A stretch of DNA of 64,000 nucleotides from Bacillota bacterium (GCA_023459915.1 JAEWSN010000207.1:1-64000), one strand, 5' to 3'; shown: positions 1 to 9,990, counted from the stretch's first letter. Numbers and translations: made by a program. The notes: generated from the letters alone by a model not told the origin.

Positions 1-575
1 TTGTTCTGGAAACGCCGCATCTCGCAGACACCATCCCTGAAAAAATCCAACACCCGATGCGCTTCGATGCGCTCCTGACTTGAAAACCCGGTAAAACCAG
101 GGCAGTGGGCATGACAGGCCTCCGCCCAATCAAGGGTAACCGGCGCATCGGGCACCCGGCTGTTCCAGACCAGAACGACCATGCCATCGGGCTTGAGGAT
201 GCGGGAAAACTCCTGCTGCGCGCGGTGGGGATCGAACCAATGGAAAGCCTGAGCCGCGACGATGTAATCCACACACTGTTCGGGAAGTGTGGTGTCCTCG
301 GCTGTTCCCTCGAGCGCCACAAACCCGCAGCTGTCACCGCAGGCGTCCATGCAGGCCAGCCGCATGCCCCGGTTGGGTTCAATGGCATAGACCGTTTTCA
401 CCCGGTCGACCAGCGCGCCGGTGAGAATCCCGGTTCCCGCGCCAACATCCGCCACACAGGCGTCCGAGGAAAACCCCACTTCGGAAAACAGGTATTGGAG
501 AAAACGATCCGGATAGGCGGGGCGGTACTTGTGGTAGACGTCTGCCTTGTTTGAGAATTTTCCGGTGTTGTCCAT
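1..575 (-). CDS. Class I SAM-dependent methyltransferase (3' end cut by window edge)
   Basis: The reading frame runs leftward off the window, so about 191 N-terminal residues are visible and the C-terminus is missing. Near residue 45 it has the SAM-binding glycine motif VADVGAGTGIL, then an acidic end of strand 2 (AIEPN) and a VAAQAFHWFDP segment typical of the UbiE/Methyltransf_11-like family. The start codon at 575 follows GGAGGAAG by about six bases. The substrate cannot be told; small-molecule methylation is usual for the family. A second, different member of the same superfamily lies at 50513-51343. A promoter with an extended -10 lies about 100 bases upstream, so this looks like a single-gene unit here. 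Confidence 0.85.
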   Translation of the reverse strand, partial: MDNTGKFSNKADVYHKYRPAYPDRFLQYLFSEVGFSSDACVADVGAGTGILTGALVDRVKTVYAIEPNRGMRLACMDACGDSCGFVALEGTAEDTTLPEQCVDYIVAAQAFHWFDPHRAQQEFSRILKPDGMVVLVWNSRVPDAPVTLDWAEACHAHCPGFTGFSSQERIEAHRVLDFFRDGVCEMRRFQN

Positions 576-678
576 GATGTCTTCCTCCGATGTCGGGACA
601 GGACCTGCGGTGTGCGCATCCGGCGCGTATCGCCGGGAGACGGGCTCCAAATGGCCGTTGGAAAAACCAATGGGTTTC

Positions 679-707
679 AGTATATCAGACATGGAGAGAT
701 TTGGAAA
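679..707 (-). promoter_or_regulatory. Promoter of the methyltransferase gene
   Basis: On the minus strand TTTCCA (702-707) is separated by 17 bases from TATACT (679-684), and the -10 box is preceded by TGA, which makes an extended -10. It points at the methyltransferase start at 575. This rests on the sequence match only. Confidence 0.5.
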
Positions 708-796
708 TTGGACAGGTACACAATTGTGGCCGGGCATGATGCACCTGCCACAGCAAGACGCACAAGACGGGATGATACCATTGCGTGCCTGCACGC

Positions 797-827
797 GAAA
801 GCCCCGCGAGAGACTCGCGGGGCTTTC
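797..827. terminator. GC-rich perfect hairpin, possible terminator downstream of groESL
   Basis: A 14-base perfect stem (797-810 with 814-827) closes on a three-base loop. The sequence on the plus-strand side is moderately T-rich, while the minus-strand side lacks a clear T run. Its position downstream of groEL suggests termination of the groESL transcript. A second short palindrome, GCGTGCCTGCACGC at 783-796, abuts it. Confidence 0.4.
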
Positions 828-897
828 GGGGTTGTTTGTGATTTTGTGATTGATTCCGATACATGCCGGGAAATCGGGTGGGCTCGCGGGAGCCTGC

Positions 898-1039
898 ATG
901 CTGCTTCGCGGAGGCTGGACGCTTACGGGACATTCCACTGCGTGGAAAGTCCCTGTCGCTTTGTTACTATGCTGCTTCGCAGCGGCTGGGCGCTTACGGG
1001 ACATTCCACTGCGTGGAAAGTCCCTGTCGCTTTGTTACT
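898..1039. repeat. Two tandem 71-bp repeats containing hairpins
   Basis: Positions 898-968 and 969-1039 are near-identical head-to-tail copies with a few mismatches in the first 25 bases. Each copy carries an imperfect palindrome, GGACATTCCAC-TGC-GTGGAAAGTCC, able to form an 11-bp hairpin. They fill the space just downstream of the groEL stop codon. With hairpins at 797-827 and 1034-1062 they leave no room for a gene between 576 and 1061, and I see none there. Confidence 0.9.
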
Positions 1040-1061
1040 ATTCCGCTTTGCGGAATAGTAA

Positions 1062-1062
<1 letters not shown>
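1034..1062. repeat. 13-bp inverted repeat abutting the groEL stop codon
   Basis: GTTACTATTCCGC (1034-1046) and its exact complement (1050-1062) flank a TTT loop, and the distal arm overlaps the last base of the groEL TAG. It could stabilise or end the groESL message. No T run follows on the minus strand, so a classical terminator is not proven. Confidence 0.7.
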
Positions 1063-3016
<1,954 letters not shown>

Positions 3017-3039
3017 TTATGGTCCGGGTGCTTGACTTG

Positions 3040-3066
3040 TTAGCACTCTCTTTTGTTGAGTGCTAA
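3040..3066. promoter_or_regulatory. CIRCE operator (HrcA binding site)
   Basis: A perfect TTAGCACTC-N9-GAGTGCTAA inverted repeat lies just downstream of the groES promoter -10 box, covering the expected transcript start and 5' leader. This matches the consensus CIRCE exactly and implies heat-shock derepression by HrcA. Confidence 0.98.
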
Positions 3067-3070
3067 CACA

Positions 3071-3099
3071 ATTCTAAACGATCCCGGCGGAGGAATCAA
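3071..3099 (-). promoter_or_regulatory. groESL promoter
   Basis: On the minus strand TTGATT (3094-3099) and TAGAAT (3071-3076) are exactly 17 bases apart, directly upstream of CIRCE. This is a housekeeping sigma-A type promoter. Confidence 0.9.
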
Positions 3100-3147
3100 G
3101 CGCTCATTTCAGATCGGGGGGACATTTTTTGACGCAGACAAAACGGC

Positions 3148-3240
3148 GTCCGGAACAGGATTGTGCCTGCGGAACGACGTCCGGAACAGGGTTGCGCCCG
3201 CGCAACGATGGCCGGAACAGGGTTGTGCCTGCGGAGGGTT
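3148..3240. repeat. Three tandem 31-bp repeats downstream of coaX
   Basis: Units 3148-3178, 3179-3209 and 3210-3240 share the core CCGGAACAGG-TTG-GCC-GCGGAACGA with several substitutions. The last unit ends on the first base of the coaX stop codon. They fill most of the gap between coaX and the groESL promoter. There are no spacers, so this is not CRISPR. Confidence 0.85.
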
Positions 3241-4049
3241 CACACGCGTTCCTGCGTTTCCGGGTTCATTTCATGGATGAGCCGCAGGCCCTCGAGGGTC
3301 AGCAGCTGATTGACCTGCCCGATGGTGGCGGACTCCGGCGCGATCAGCCGGGACATGCCGCCGGTGGCAACCACCCGAATGCCTTCGGGAGCGTCTGCCC
3401 CCACATGCTCCGCCAGCATCTCTTCCTTCATGAGGCGGACAAGATGATCCACCTGTCCCACAAACCCGTGTACCAGTCCGGACTGCATGCTCGCGACCGT
3501 GGTGCGGCCAATCACATGGCGCGGTTTGACAATTTCGACGCGCGTGAGCTTGGACGCCCGTTCGAACAGGGCATCCGCGGAAATTTTGATGCCGGGGCAG
3601 ATGATGCCGCCAAGGTAATCGTGTTTTGCGCTCACGGCGCACAGGGTGGTGGCCGTCCCGAAATCCACGATGATGGCCGGGCCGCCATACAGCTTGAGCG
3701 CGGCCACCGCGTTGACGATCTTGTCCGCGCCAACCTCCCTGGGATTCTCGTACCGGATGTTGATGCCGGTGCGCACGCCGGGTTCCACCGAAACCGGCTC
3801 CAGCTGAAGGTATTTGCGGATGGCGTTGAGCAGGGAGTGCATCACCGGGGGAACCACCGTGCAGAGAACGACCCGGCGGATGTCGGTGCTGTTCAGCCCG
3901 GCATGACGCAAAAACTGGACAACAAGCAGCCCGGTTTCATCGGACGTCCTCTCCTGACGGGTGCTCATCCGCCAGGTGGTCAGCAGTGTCTTCGCCTCGT
4001 AGACCCCGAAGGTGATATTGGTGTTGCCCACATCGATTGCCAACAGCAT
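3240..4049 (-). CDS. coaX: Type III pantothenate kinase
   Basis: It phosphorylates pantothenate with ATP in the first step of coenzyme A synthesis. The 269-residue protein starts MLLAIDVGNTN, the ASKHA phosphate-1 motif. It also has the GADKIVN motif, a VDFGTATT phosphate-2 segment, and GGIICPGI, all diagnostic of CoaX. Type III enzymes are insensitive to CoA feedback and require a monovalent cation. An upstream in-frame extension is open but lacks family similarity; the ATG at 4049 has GGAGGAAGG upstream. It is the last gene of a leftward set with birA and two uncharacterised genes. Confidence 0.95.
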   Translation of the reverse strand: MLLAIDVGNTNITFGVYEAKTLLTTWRMSTRQERTSDETGLLVVQFLRHAGLNSTDIRRVVLCTVVPPVMHSLLNAIRKYLQLEPVSVEPGVRTGINIRYENPREVGADKIVNAVAALKLYGGPAIIVDFGTATTLCAVSAKHDYLGGIICPGIKISADALFERASKLTRVEIVKPRHVIGRTTVASMQSGLVHGFVGQVDHLVRLMKEEMLAEHVGADAPEGIRVVATGGMSRLIAPESATIGQVNQLLTLEGLRLIHEMNPETQERV

Positions 4050-4128
4050 ACGGCGTGTCCCTTCCTCCCTGTCACCGGCGCCGGCGTGCCGGAACCCGGT
4101 GGTCTGCGGGCCGATGGAACCATGACAG

Positions 4129-4680
4129 CTACAGCCCAAGCGCCACCGTCTGGATCTGCTTGATCTCGAACTGGATATCCTTTTCCACCCGTTCAATATC
4201 CGCCCGGATGTCCTCGAGCGTCTCTTCCCGCTTCTTGATCATGCGGGCAGGATCCGGCATGCGCCGCTCCCGTTCCGGCTGGCCTTCCCGGGGGCCGCCC
4301 TGCCGCGGGCCACGCTGCCTGTCCCGGCGTCCCTCTCCGGACTTGCCGGTGTCGGGCCTGCGGGTTCCGGCCTGCGCCGTCCGTTCGCCCTTCCCGTTAT
4401 CGGCGGACCTGTTCTCCGCGGCTTGCGCGGACACGCCTGCCGCGTCCGGGGTTCCGCCCGCACGTCCGCGTTCCCGACGGGTACGATCGGTTCGGCTGCG
4501 GCCGCGGGATCCATCCCGACGGCCTTCCTGCCCCGCACGGGGCTCCTGGCCGGGGTGCCGATCACGGGAACTCCCGCGTTGCGCGCCGTCCGTCGTGGCG
4601 GCGGGTGCCCCGTCGCCGGCTGATCCCGCGGCAGGCCGCGGATTGCCCGTGCTGTCAACCTGGTGTTTTTCCGTTTCCAT
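4129..4680 (-). CDS. Highly charged low-complexity protein with C-terminal coiled coil
   Basis: I do not recognise this 183-residue protein. About 140 residues are Arg/Gly/Pro/Ala/Asp-rich with no predicted fold. The last 35 or so (IKKREETLEDIRADIERVEK onward) form a regular amphipathic helix rich in Glu, Lys and Ile, probably a coiled coil. A GGAGGAACC site directly precedes the ATG at 4680. It lies between birA and coaX on the same strand. The disordered basic part could bind nucleic acid or ribosomes, but that is only a guess from composition. Codon choice in the GC-rich portion makes it unusual beside its neighbours. Confidence 0.6.
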   Translation of the reverse strand: METEKHQVDSTGNPRPAAGSAGDGAPAATTDGAQRGSSRDRHPGQEPRAGQEGRRDGSRGRSRTDRTRRERGRAGGTPDAAGVSAQAAENRSADNGKGERTAQAGTRRPDTGKSGEGRRDRQRGPRQGGPREGQPERERRMPDPARMIKKREETLEDIRADIERVEKDIQFEIKQIQTVALGL

Positions 4681-4747
4681 GGTTCCTCCAATCATTGCTT
4701 CAGGCCCGGTTTCCCGCTTCGGCCCGTGTTGTGCCTGTTGATGCCAC

Positions 4748-5821
4748 TCAGGAGCTCCTGATCGATATTTCTCCGGACAAAAGCCATTCCTGCCGCCCAT
4801 CCGGATACGCCACCAGCAGGCGTCCATCCTCGCCGATGTCCACCGCCCTTGCATGGCGGGCGCCTTCCGGCGCAAGCACCTGGATGTCGCTGCCGAGGGT
4901 GACGGACATCTGGCGCCAGCGTGCCAGAATTGTCGGCAGCCGACCCGCGAGCAGTTCCCCGTACGCGCCCGCAAGCCGGTGGAGCAGATGCGCGCACAGG
5001 CGGTTGCGGTTGGGCGGGGCCTCGATGCCGGCTGCCCGGAGGAGCTGGCTGACCGAGGCGGCCGTCTGTCGCAGCGGCTCCGGAAAATCTTCGGCCCGAT
5101 GTGAGACATTCAGCCCAATGCCGATGACAACATGGGACAGCCGGTCCGGCTCCGCCGCAAGCTCCGTCAGGATGCCACAAAGCTTTTTCCCCTGCCACAG
5201 CACATCATTGGGCCATTTGACCCCGCATGCCGCCGCAAGGGCTTCGGGGATGTCCGCCGCGGGAAACGCGGCGCTTTCCGCCTGCTCCGCCAGCGTGTCG
5301 CGCAGCGCCTCCACCACCGCGACCGCCGCCGCGAGGGTCAGTGTCTGCACTTGTCCGGGCGCCAGGGGCGGCCGCAGCAGCACGGACATCCAAATGCCCC
5401 TGCCCCGTTGGGACGCCCACTGCCGTCCCATCCGGCCACGCCCGCCGGTCTGCGTTTCCGCAATCAGCACCGTTCCCTCGGGTTCGCCGGCCGCCGCCAT
5501 CTCCTTGAGCCGGGAGCTGGTGGAGTCCACCTCATCCTCCAGGACAATCCGCCAGGGAAACGATTCCCCCATATCCCGGAGCAACGCGCTGATGGCTGCC
5601 GCGGCGTACGGATACGGCTGCGCTTCGGACAACCGGTAACCCCTTCTCGGCAGGCTTTCGATGGGCCAGCCCTCCTGCTCGAGCGCCTGCATGTGCTTCC
5701 ATACCGCGGCGCGCGTCATGTTCAGCGCGCCGCTGACGGCTTCACCGGAAACAAACGCGCCCGGTTCGGCAAGCAGAAGCGCGAGCAGGTGTGCCCGCAC
5801 CTCACGGGTTCCAGCGGTCAT
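4748..5821 (-). CDS. birA: Bifunctional biotin-[carboxylase] ligase and biotin repressor
   Basis: It activates biotin to biotinyl-AMP and attaches it to carrier lysines. With its DNA-binding domain it can also repress biotin genes. In 357 residues I see an N-terminal winged helix (about 5-65, MTRAAVWKHMQALEQEG), the biotin/ATP loop GGRGRMGRQW at about 126-135, GVKWPNDVLW, and an SH3-like C-terminal domain. ATG at 5821 is preferred over an in-frame TTG six bases upstream because GGAGG is seven bases before it. The ATG overlaps the stop of the preceding gene as ATGA, which implies translational coupling. Biotin-carrying decarboxylases such as the OadA partner of OadB/OadG are plausible targets. 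Confidence 0.95.
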   Translation of the reverse strand: MTAGTREVRAHLLALLLAEPGAFVSGEAVSGALNMTRAAVWKHMQALEQEGWPIESLPRRGYRLSEAQPYPYAAAAISALLRDMGESFPWRIVLEDEVDSTSSRLKEMAAAGEPEGTVLIAETQTGGRGRMGRQWASQRGRGIWMSVLLRPPLAPGQVQTLTLAAAVAVVEALRDTLAEQAESAAFPAADIPEALAAACGVKWPNDVLWQGKKLCGILTELAAEPDRLSHVVIGIGLNVSHRAEDFPEPLRQTAASVSQLLRAAGIEAPPNRNRLCAHLLHRLAGAYGELLAGRLPTILARWRQMSVTLGSDIQVLAPEGARHARAVDIGEDGRLLVAYPDGRQEWLLSGEISIRSS

Positions 5822-6462
5822 GGCCAAACCTCCGCGTCCGCGCGATCCGGCACGTTGAGCACCAGCGTCGCGCCGGTTTCCCTGGACAGGTAAACCTCCC
5901 GATTCCCGGAATCGTCAGGGAACCGTGTCATCAGTCCCTTGGATTCCAGCAGCCGGCACCAGGCGAAAAAGAGCGCGTTGCCGCCATCCTGGCGGGCTTC
6001 CTCGTACGCGTTCATCAGCCGCTGCAGGTACAGGGCCTCGGAGCTCTCGTACAGCACCGGCACGTCCATCGAACGGCCGAGCACGGCAATCTGCGTGTCG
6101 AGCACGGAGAAGGGGAGGGCGCATTCCGGTGCCCGAAAGGTGCCGAAACGGTACTGCTGCAGGGGGACCATGGAGGCCAAATGCTGTGCCGCCAGTTCCG
6201 GATACCGCTGTCCCATCCGGTACAGATCCCCGTCGCCGACAAAGCAGCGGGCCGGATCCACCTCGAGCCGCAGGCAGGTGTGGCCATGCGCGGTTCCGCG
6301 ATCCGGCAGATCCGCCGGATGCAGCCATGCGGTCATCACGCGCCGGGGCTGCGTCTGCCCGGGCAGCACCAGCTCGCGATCCGCGTGCTCCGAGAGCTTC
6401 AGCCCGCACTGCACGGCATCGGACACCTGTTCGGTCCGGACCTGGAAATACACACCGGCCAT
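5818..6462 (-). CDS. Conserved-looking hypothetical protein, first gene of the birA-coaX operon
   Basis: This 214-residue soluble protein has no signal peptide or membrane segment. I recall similar proteins in Clostridia with the same block order: a QxxDAxxxGLKLSE start, then a TAWLHPADLP region, a CLRLEVDPARCFVGDGDLY block, and YRFGTFRAPEC. I can assign no function. The arrangement (an N-terminal name-tag-like strand, then paired conserved blocks) resembles small ADP-ribosyltransferase-like folds, but no catalytic triad is evident, so this is speculative. It has its own TATAAT promoter, a GGAGG site and an ATGA overlap with birA, so the pair is co-translated. Confidence 0.75.
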   Translation of the reverse strand: MAGVYFQVRTEQVSDAVQCGLKLSEHADRELVLPGQTQPRRVMTAWLHPADLPDRGTAHGHTCLRLEVDPARCFVGDGDLYRMGQRYPELAAQHLASMVPLQQYRFGTFRAPECALPFSVLDTQIAVLGRSMDVPVLYESSEALYLQRLMNAYEEARQDGGNALFFAWCRLLESKGLMTRFPDDSGNREVYLSRETGATLVLNVPDRADAEVWP

Positions 6463-6482
6463 ACATCCCCTCCATCCCGACC

Positions 6483-6511
6483 ATTATATACCATGGCCGG
6501 CGCACTGCCCA
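6483..6511 (-). promoter_or_regulatory. Promoter of the 5818-6462 / birA / coaX operon
   Basis: On the minus strand TGGGCA (6506-6511) and a perfect TATAAT (6483-6488) are 17 bases apart, with the start codon only about 20 bases beyond the -10. It is divergent to the hup promoter. Confidence 0.8.
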
Positions 6512-6594
6512 TCCCCCACCGGAGATGGATCCGCCCCAAAAGCGCCGTGGCTCCCGCATCCCTTGTGCCGCTTTCGATACAGCCGATCCCAATC

Positions 6595-6623
6595 TTGACG
6601 AACCCCATGCGACCATGTAGAAT
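6595..6623 (+). promoter_or_regulatory. hup promoter
   Basis: TTGACG (6595-6600) and TAGAAT (6618-6623) are 17 bases apart, followed by a 35-base leader and an AGGAGGG ribosome site before the HU start codon. It is one of the strongest promoter matches in the window. Confidence 0.9.
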
Positions 6624-6658
6624 GGCAAAGTATTTGCATCACACACAGGAGGGAACCC

Positions 6659-6934
6659 ATGAACAAGGCAGATCTCATTCAACAGATGACCGTGAAGTCC
6701 GGTCTTTCCAGGAAAGACAGTGAAGCGGCACTCGACGCCGTTATCTCTACCGTCGAAGAAACGCTCGTCAAGGGCGACAAGGTTGTGCTCGTCGGCTTCG
6801 GCACCTTCGAAACCAAAGCCCGTGCCGCGCGCAAGGGCCGCAACCCCAAGACCCGCGAAGCCATTGACATTCCGGCCTGCAAGGTTCCGGCCTTCAAGGT
6901 TGGCAAAGGCCTCAAGGACAAGGTCAACGGCTGA
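6659..6934 (+). CDS. hup: DNA-binding protein HU
   Basis: A 91-residue histone-like protein that bends and compacts DNA as a dimer. It starts MNKADLIQQM, contains the signature GFGTFETKARAARKGRNPKT, whose arms wrap the minor groove, and ends in FKVGKGLKDKVNG. Length and all conserved positions match HU rather than IHF. It is transcribed alone from a near-consensus promoter and is followed by a clear intrinsic terminator at 6973-7000. High expression is expected. Confidence 0.98.
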   Translation: MNKADLIQQMTVKSGLSRKDSEAALDAVISTVEETLVKGDKVVLVGFGTFETKARAARKGRNPKTREAIDIPACKVPAFKVGKGLKDKVNG

Positions 6935-6972
6935 TTCACGCCATCAATCCGTTTGCAATGAGCATGAACAGG

Positions 6973-7000
6973 AAAGACGTCCGGCAACGGACGTCTTTTT
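6973..7000 (+). terminator. Rho-independent terminator of hup
   Basis: AAAGACGTCCG (6973-6983) pairs perfectly with CGGACGTCTTT (6988-6998) around a GCAA loop and runs into a five-T tract (6996-7000). Confidence 0.95.
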
Positions 7001-7128
7001 CCGTGCCCTGTTTCGCGTTGCTTCATTTTGGGAACAATTGAGGTACACCACAAAACGGTCGGACGCCCCGGTGCAATAAAACGGGCCGTTGGATGTGTTT
7101 TGGCGAAATCACAGAGGAGGCTGTCATT

Positions 7129-8082
7129 GTGAATTATCGAAAATTGGGGCGCACAGGGTTGCGTGTTTCTGAAATCAGCCTGGGAAGCTGGCTGACATAT
7201 GGCAACGCCACAGAGGCGGATGCGGCTGAGAAAACCATCGACCGGGCCTACGGGCTGGGCATCAACTTCTTCGACACGGCCAACGCCTACGCGCGGGGCG
7301 AGGCGGAACGCGTGGTGGGGAAAATTCTCGACAAGTATCCCCGCGAGTCCTACGTGCTCGCGACGAAGGTCTTCTTCCCGATGGGCGAGGGCCCCAACGA
7401 TCGCGGCCTTTCCCGCAAGCATGTGCTCGAGTCCGCCAATGCCAGTTTGAAACGGCTGGGCAAGGAGTATGTGGATATCCTGTACTGCCATCGTCCGGAT
7501 CCGGAAACCCCGGTGTACGAGACCCTTCGCGCCTTCGATGACCTGATGCGTCAGGGAAAGGTGCTGTACATGGGGGTCAGCGAATGGAGCGCCGAACAAA
7601 TCCGGGAAGCCCTCCACATCGCGGATGCCAGGCTTTTCGACAGGCTGGTGGTCAACCAGCCGCAGTACAGCATGCTGTATCGGAATATCGAGGAGGAGAT
7701 CATTCCCTTGGGAGAAAAGGAAGGCGTTGGCCAGGTGGTCTTCTCACCCCTGGCCCAGGGCGTGCTCACCGGAAAATACAAACCCGGCCAGGCCTTGCCG
7801 GAAGGCAGCCGGGCCACGGATCCCAAGCAGAACATGTGGATTGGAAACTGGCTCAAGGACGAAACCTTGAACCGGGTGGTCCAGCTCGAAGGCATCGCGG
7901 CCGAGTTGGGCATGCCGCTGTCAAGGCTGGCGCTGGCCTGGGTGCTCAGAAAGCAGAATGTGGCCAGCGCGCTGGTCGGCGCCACGCGTGTCTCGCAGAT
8001 TGAGGAAAACGCGGCGGCTTCCGGCGTGACGCTCGAGCCGGACGTTCTTGCCGCCATCGATGCCATTCTCGGGGAGGCATGA
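7129..8082 (+). CDS. Aldo/keto reductase, voltage-gated potassium channel beta-subunit type
   Basis: An NADPH-dependent carbonyl reductase of the Kv-beta/YghZ branch of the AKR superfamily, 317 residues. The catalytic tetrad is visible as Asp and Tyr in FFDTANAYARGEAE, Lys in LATKVFF and His in LYCHRPD. The C-terminal SALVGATRVSQIEEN segment is the cofactor clamp of this branch. GTG at 7129 is chosen because GAGGAGG lies eight bases upstream and the protein then begins NYRKLGRTGLRVSEI, the family start; an ATG further upstream has no ribosome site. The physiological substrate is unknown; methylglyoxal or sugar aldehydes are usual for relatives. Confidence 0.92.
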   Translation: MNYRKLGRTGLRVSEISLGSWLTYGNATEADAAEKTIDRAYGLGINFFDTANAYARGEAERVVGKILDKYPRESYVLATKVFFPMGEGPNDRGLSRKHVLESANASLKRLGKEYVDILYCHRPDPETPVYETLRAFDDLMRQGKVLYMGVSEWSAEQIREALHIADARLFDRLVVNQPQYSMLYRNIEEEIIPLGEKEGVGQVVFSPLAQGVLTGKYKPGQALPEGSRATDPKQNMWIGNWLKDETLNRVVQLEGIAAELGMPLSRLALAWVLRKQNVASALVGATRVSQIEENAAASGVTLEPDVLAAIDAILGEA

Positions 8083-8132
8083 CGGGAGGCGACGCCGCGT
8101 GTCGAAACTTCGGTCTGTTCATGAACAACAGG

Positions 8133-8175
8133 AAAGGACGCGTGTTGCGGGACATCCCGACACACGCGTCCTTTT
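8133..8175. terminator. Bidirectional terminator between the aldo/keto reductase and kdgK
   Basis: AAAGGACGCGTGT (8133-8145) pairs perfectly with 8162-8174, enclosing a second small hairpin (GCGGGACATCCCG), and a short T run follows on the plus strand. The two flanking genes converge here. Confidence 0.85.
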
Positions 8176-8208
8176 GTCATTCAACGAAGTCTGCCGGGGT
8201 TCCGGCGG

Positions 8209-9312
8209 TCAGCGCTGCACCCGCGCGCCGGCCCCCTTCATCACCGCTTCCACCTCCGCCTTGCTGGCCATGGAGGTGTCTCCCGGGGTGGTCATGGCCA
8301 GCGCGCCATGCGCCGCCCCATAGTTGACCGCCTGCTGGGGGTCGCCGGTGGTCATCAGGCCGTAGATGAGACCGGAGGCAAAGCTGTCGCCGCCACCGAC
8401 CCGGTCCATGATTTCCAGTCCCGGATACGCGTTGCTCATATACACTTCGCCATCCGCCACACACAGGGCGCTCCAGTCGTTGACGGTGGCGCTGCGCACC
8501 GTGCGCAGGGTGGTGGCCGCCACCTTGAAATTGGGATAGGCCTTCATGACTTCCCGAATCATCTTCTGATAGCCGGGAATGTTCAACTCCTTCAGGTTTT
8601 CGTCGTTCCCCTCGATTTCAAAACCGAGGCAGGCGGAGAAATCCTCCTCATTGCCAATCATGACATCCACGTATTTGGCGATTTCCCGGTTGACCTCCTG
8701 TGCCCTGGCTTTTCCGCCAATGCTCTTCCAGAGGGACGGCCGGTAGTTGAGATCGAAGGAGACCATGGTCCCGTGCTTCTTGGCCGCCTTGCACGCCTCG
8801 ATGACCACGTCGGGCGTGGTGTCGGAGAGCGCGGCAAAAATGCCGCCGGTATGCAGCCAGCGGGCGCCGAGGGTGCCAAAGACATGGTCAAAATCAAAGT
8901 CGCCCACCTTGAGCTGGCTTGCGGCGGTGTTGGCACGGTCGGACACACCGAGCGCGCCGCGGATGCCAAAGCCGCGTTCGGTGAAATTCAGGCCGTTGCG
9001 CACCGCGCGGCCGATGCCGTCATAGGGAACCCAGCGGATGAGCGAGGTGTCCACGCCCCCCTGCAGGATGAAGTCTTCCACCAAGCGGCCCACATCATTG
9101 TCCGCGAAGGCGGTCAGCACCCCGGCGGTCATGCCGAAGCATTTGCGCAGGCCACGGGTGACATTGTATTCCCCGCCGCCTTCCCACACCTGGAACGATC
9201 TCGTGTTTCTGACGCGCCCCTCGCCGGGATCGAAACGAAGCATCACTTCCCCAAGGGAAAGACAATCGTATTTCACTGTGTCTTGCGGTTTGAGATTGAG
9301 CAGGGCCATCAT
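8209..9312 (-). CDS. kdgK: 2-keto-3-deoxygluconate kinase, PfkB/ribokinase family
   Basis: It phosphorylates KDG to KDPG, the step before Eda. The 367-residue protein shows the PfkB N-terminal GEVMLRFDPGEG block, the substrate-binding GGGEYNVTRGL, and the C-terminal catalytic motif GGGDSFASGL with base Asp309. It sits 36 bases downstream of eda and shares the KdgR-controlled region, which supports KDG as substrate. Two adjacent in-frame ATG codons (9312 and 9309) both fit the AAAGGAG site; the second is at better spacing. It is somewhat longer than the E. coli enzyme (309 aa), as in clostridial relatives. Confidence 0.9.
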   Translation of the reverse strand: MMALLNLKPQDTVKYDCLSLGEVMLRFDPGEGRVRNTRSFQVWEGGGEYNVTRGLRKCFGMTAGVLTAFADNDVGRLVEDFILQGGVDTSLIRWVPYDGIGRAVRNGLNFTERGFGIRGALGVSDRANTAASQLKVGDFDFDHVFGTLGARWLHTGGIFAALSDTTPDVVIEACKAAKKHGTMVSFDLNYRPSLWKSIGGKARAQEVNREIAKYVDVMIGNEEDFSACLGFEIEGNDENLKELNIPGYQKMIREVMKAYPNFKVAATTLRTVRSATVNDWSALCVADGEVYMSNAYPGLEIMDRVGGGDSFASGLIYGLMTTGDPQQAVNYGAAHGALAMTTPGDTSMASKAEVEAVMKGAGARVQR

Positions 9313-9348
9313 GTTCTCCTTTCAACACGTCCTTCGGACGGCAGCCGG

Positions 9349-9990
9349 TCACGCGCGCGCTTGCTTCACCTTGGCCACAAACTCCGCCCCAATGCGGGCC
9401 ACGGACGCATAATCCCCCGTCTTGGCTCCCGCGGTGAGGCTTCCGCCCACACCCACGGCCACACAGCCGGCCTTGACCCATTCGGCCACGTTGTCCAGCG
9501 CCACGCCACCGGTCGGCATCATTTTCGCCTGCGGGATTGGCCCCTTGACCGCCTTGATGAACTTCGGCCCAAACAGCTCGCCCGGGAACACCTTCACGAT
9601 GTCGGCACCGGCCTCCATGCAGGCCACCACTTCCCGGATGGTCATCGCACCCGGCATGCAGGCAACCTGATAGCGCAGGCAAAGCTTCACCACATCCTCA
9701 TTCAGACAGGGGCTGACAATATACTGGGCCCCCGCGAGAATCGCGGCCCGCGCCGTTTCCGGATCGAGCACGGTGCCGGCACCGATGATGACTTCTCCCT
9801 TTGCGTACACTTTCGCCAGCTCGGCGATGACATCCACCGCACCGGGCACGGTAAAGGTGATTTCGATGGCGGCAATTCCCGCCTCAATGCAGGCTTCGGC
9901 AATCTTCCTCGCCTGGTCCGCATTCTCCGCGCGCACCACGGCCACCACGCCGCAATCCTGAATCCGCTTGAGCACTTCCTGTTTGTTCAT
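9349..9990 (-). CDS. eda: 2-dehydro-3-deoxyphosphogluconate (KDPG) aldolase
   Basis: It cleaves KDPG to pyruvate and glyceraldehyde 3-phosphate, completing the Entner-Doudoroff-type route for uronates and gluconate. The 213-residue class I aldolase has the Schiff-base Lys133 in DIVKVFPGE and Glu43 in AIEITFT, both at the positions seen in E. coli Eda, plus GAGTVLDPE and MPTGGV phosphate-loop motifs. The ATG at 9990 has GGAGGAG upstream. It lies between the regulator kdgR and kdgK, and all three run leftward. A 2-keto-4-hydroxyglutarate activity is common in the family. Confidence 0.96.
   Translation of the reverse strand: MNKQEVLKRIQDCGVVAVVRAENADQARKIAEACIEAGIAAIEITFTVPGAVDVIAELAKVYAKGEVIIGAGTVLDPETARAAILAGAQYIVSPCLNEDVVKLCLRYQVACMPGAMTIREVVACMEAGADIVKVFPGELFGPKFIKAVKGPIPQAKMMPTGGVALDNVAEWVKAGCVAVGVGGSLTAGAKTGDYASVARIGAEFVAKVKQARA

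Noticed and set aside
3148..3240. CRISPR-like array
   Set aside because: Repeats are contiguous without unique spacers and are degenerate; no cas genes are nearby. The same holds for the 71-bp repeats at 898-1039.
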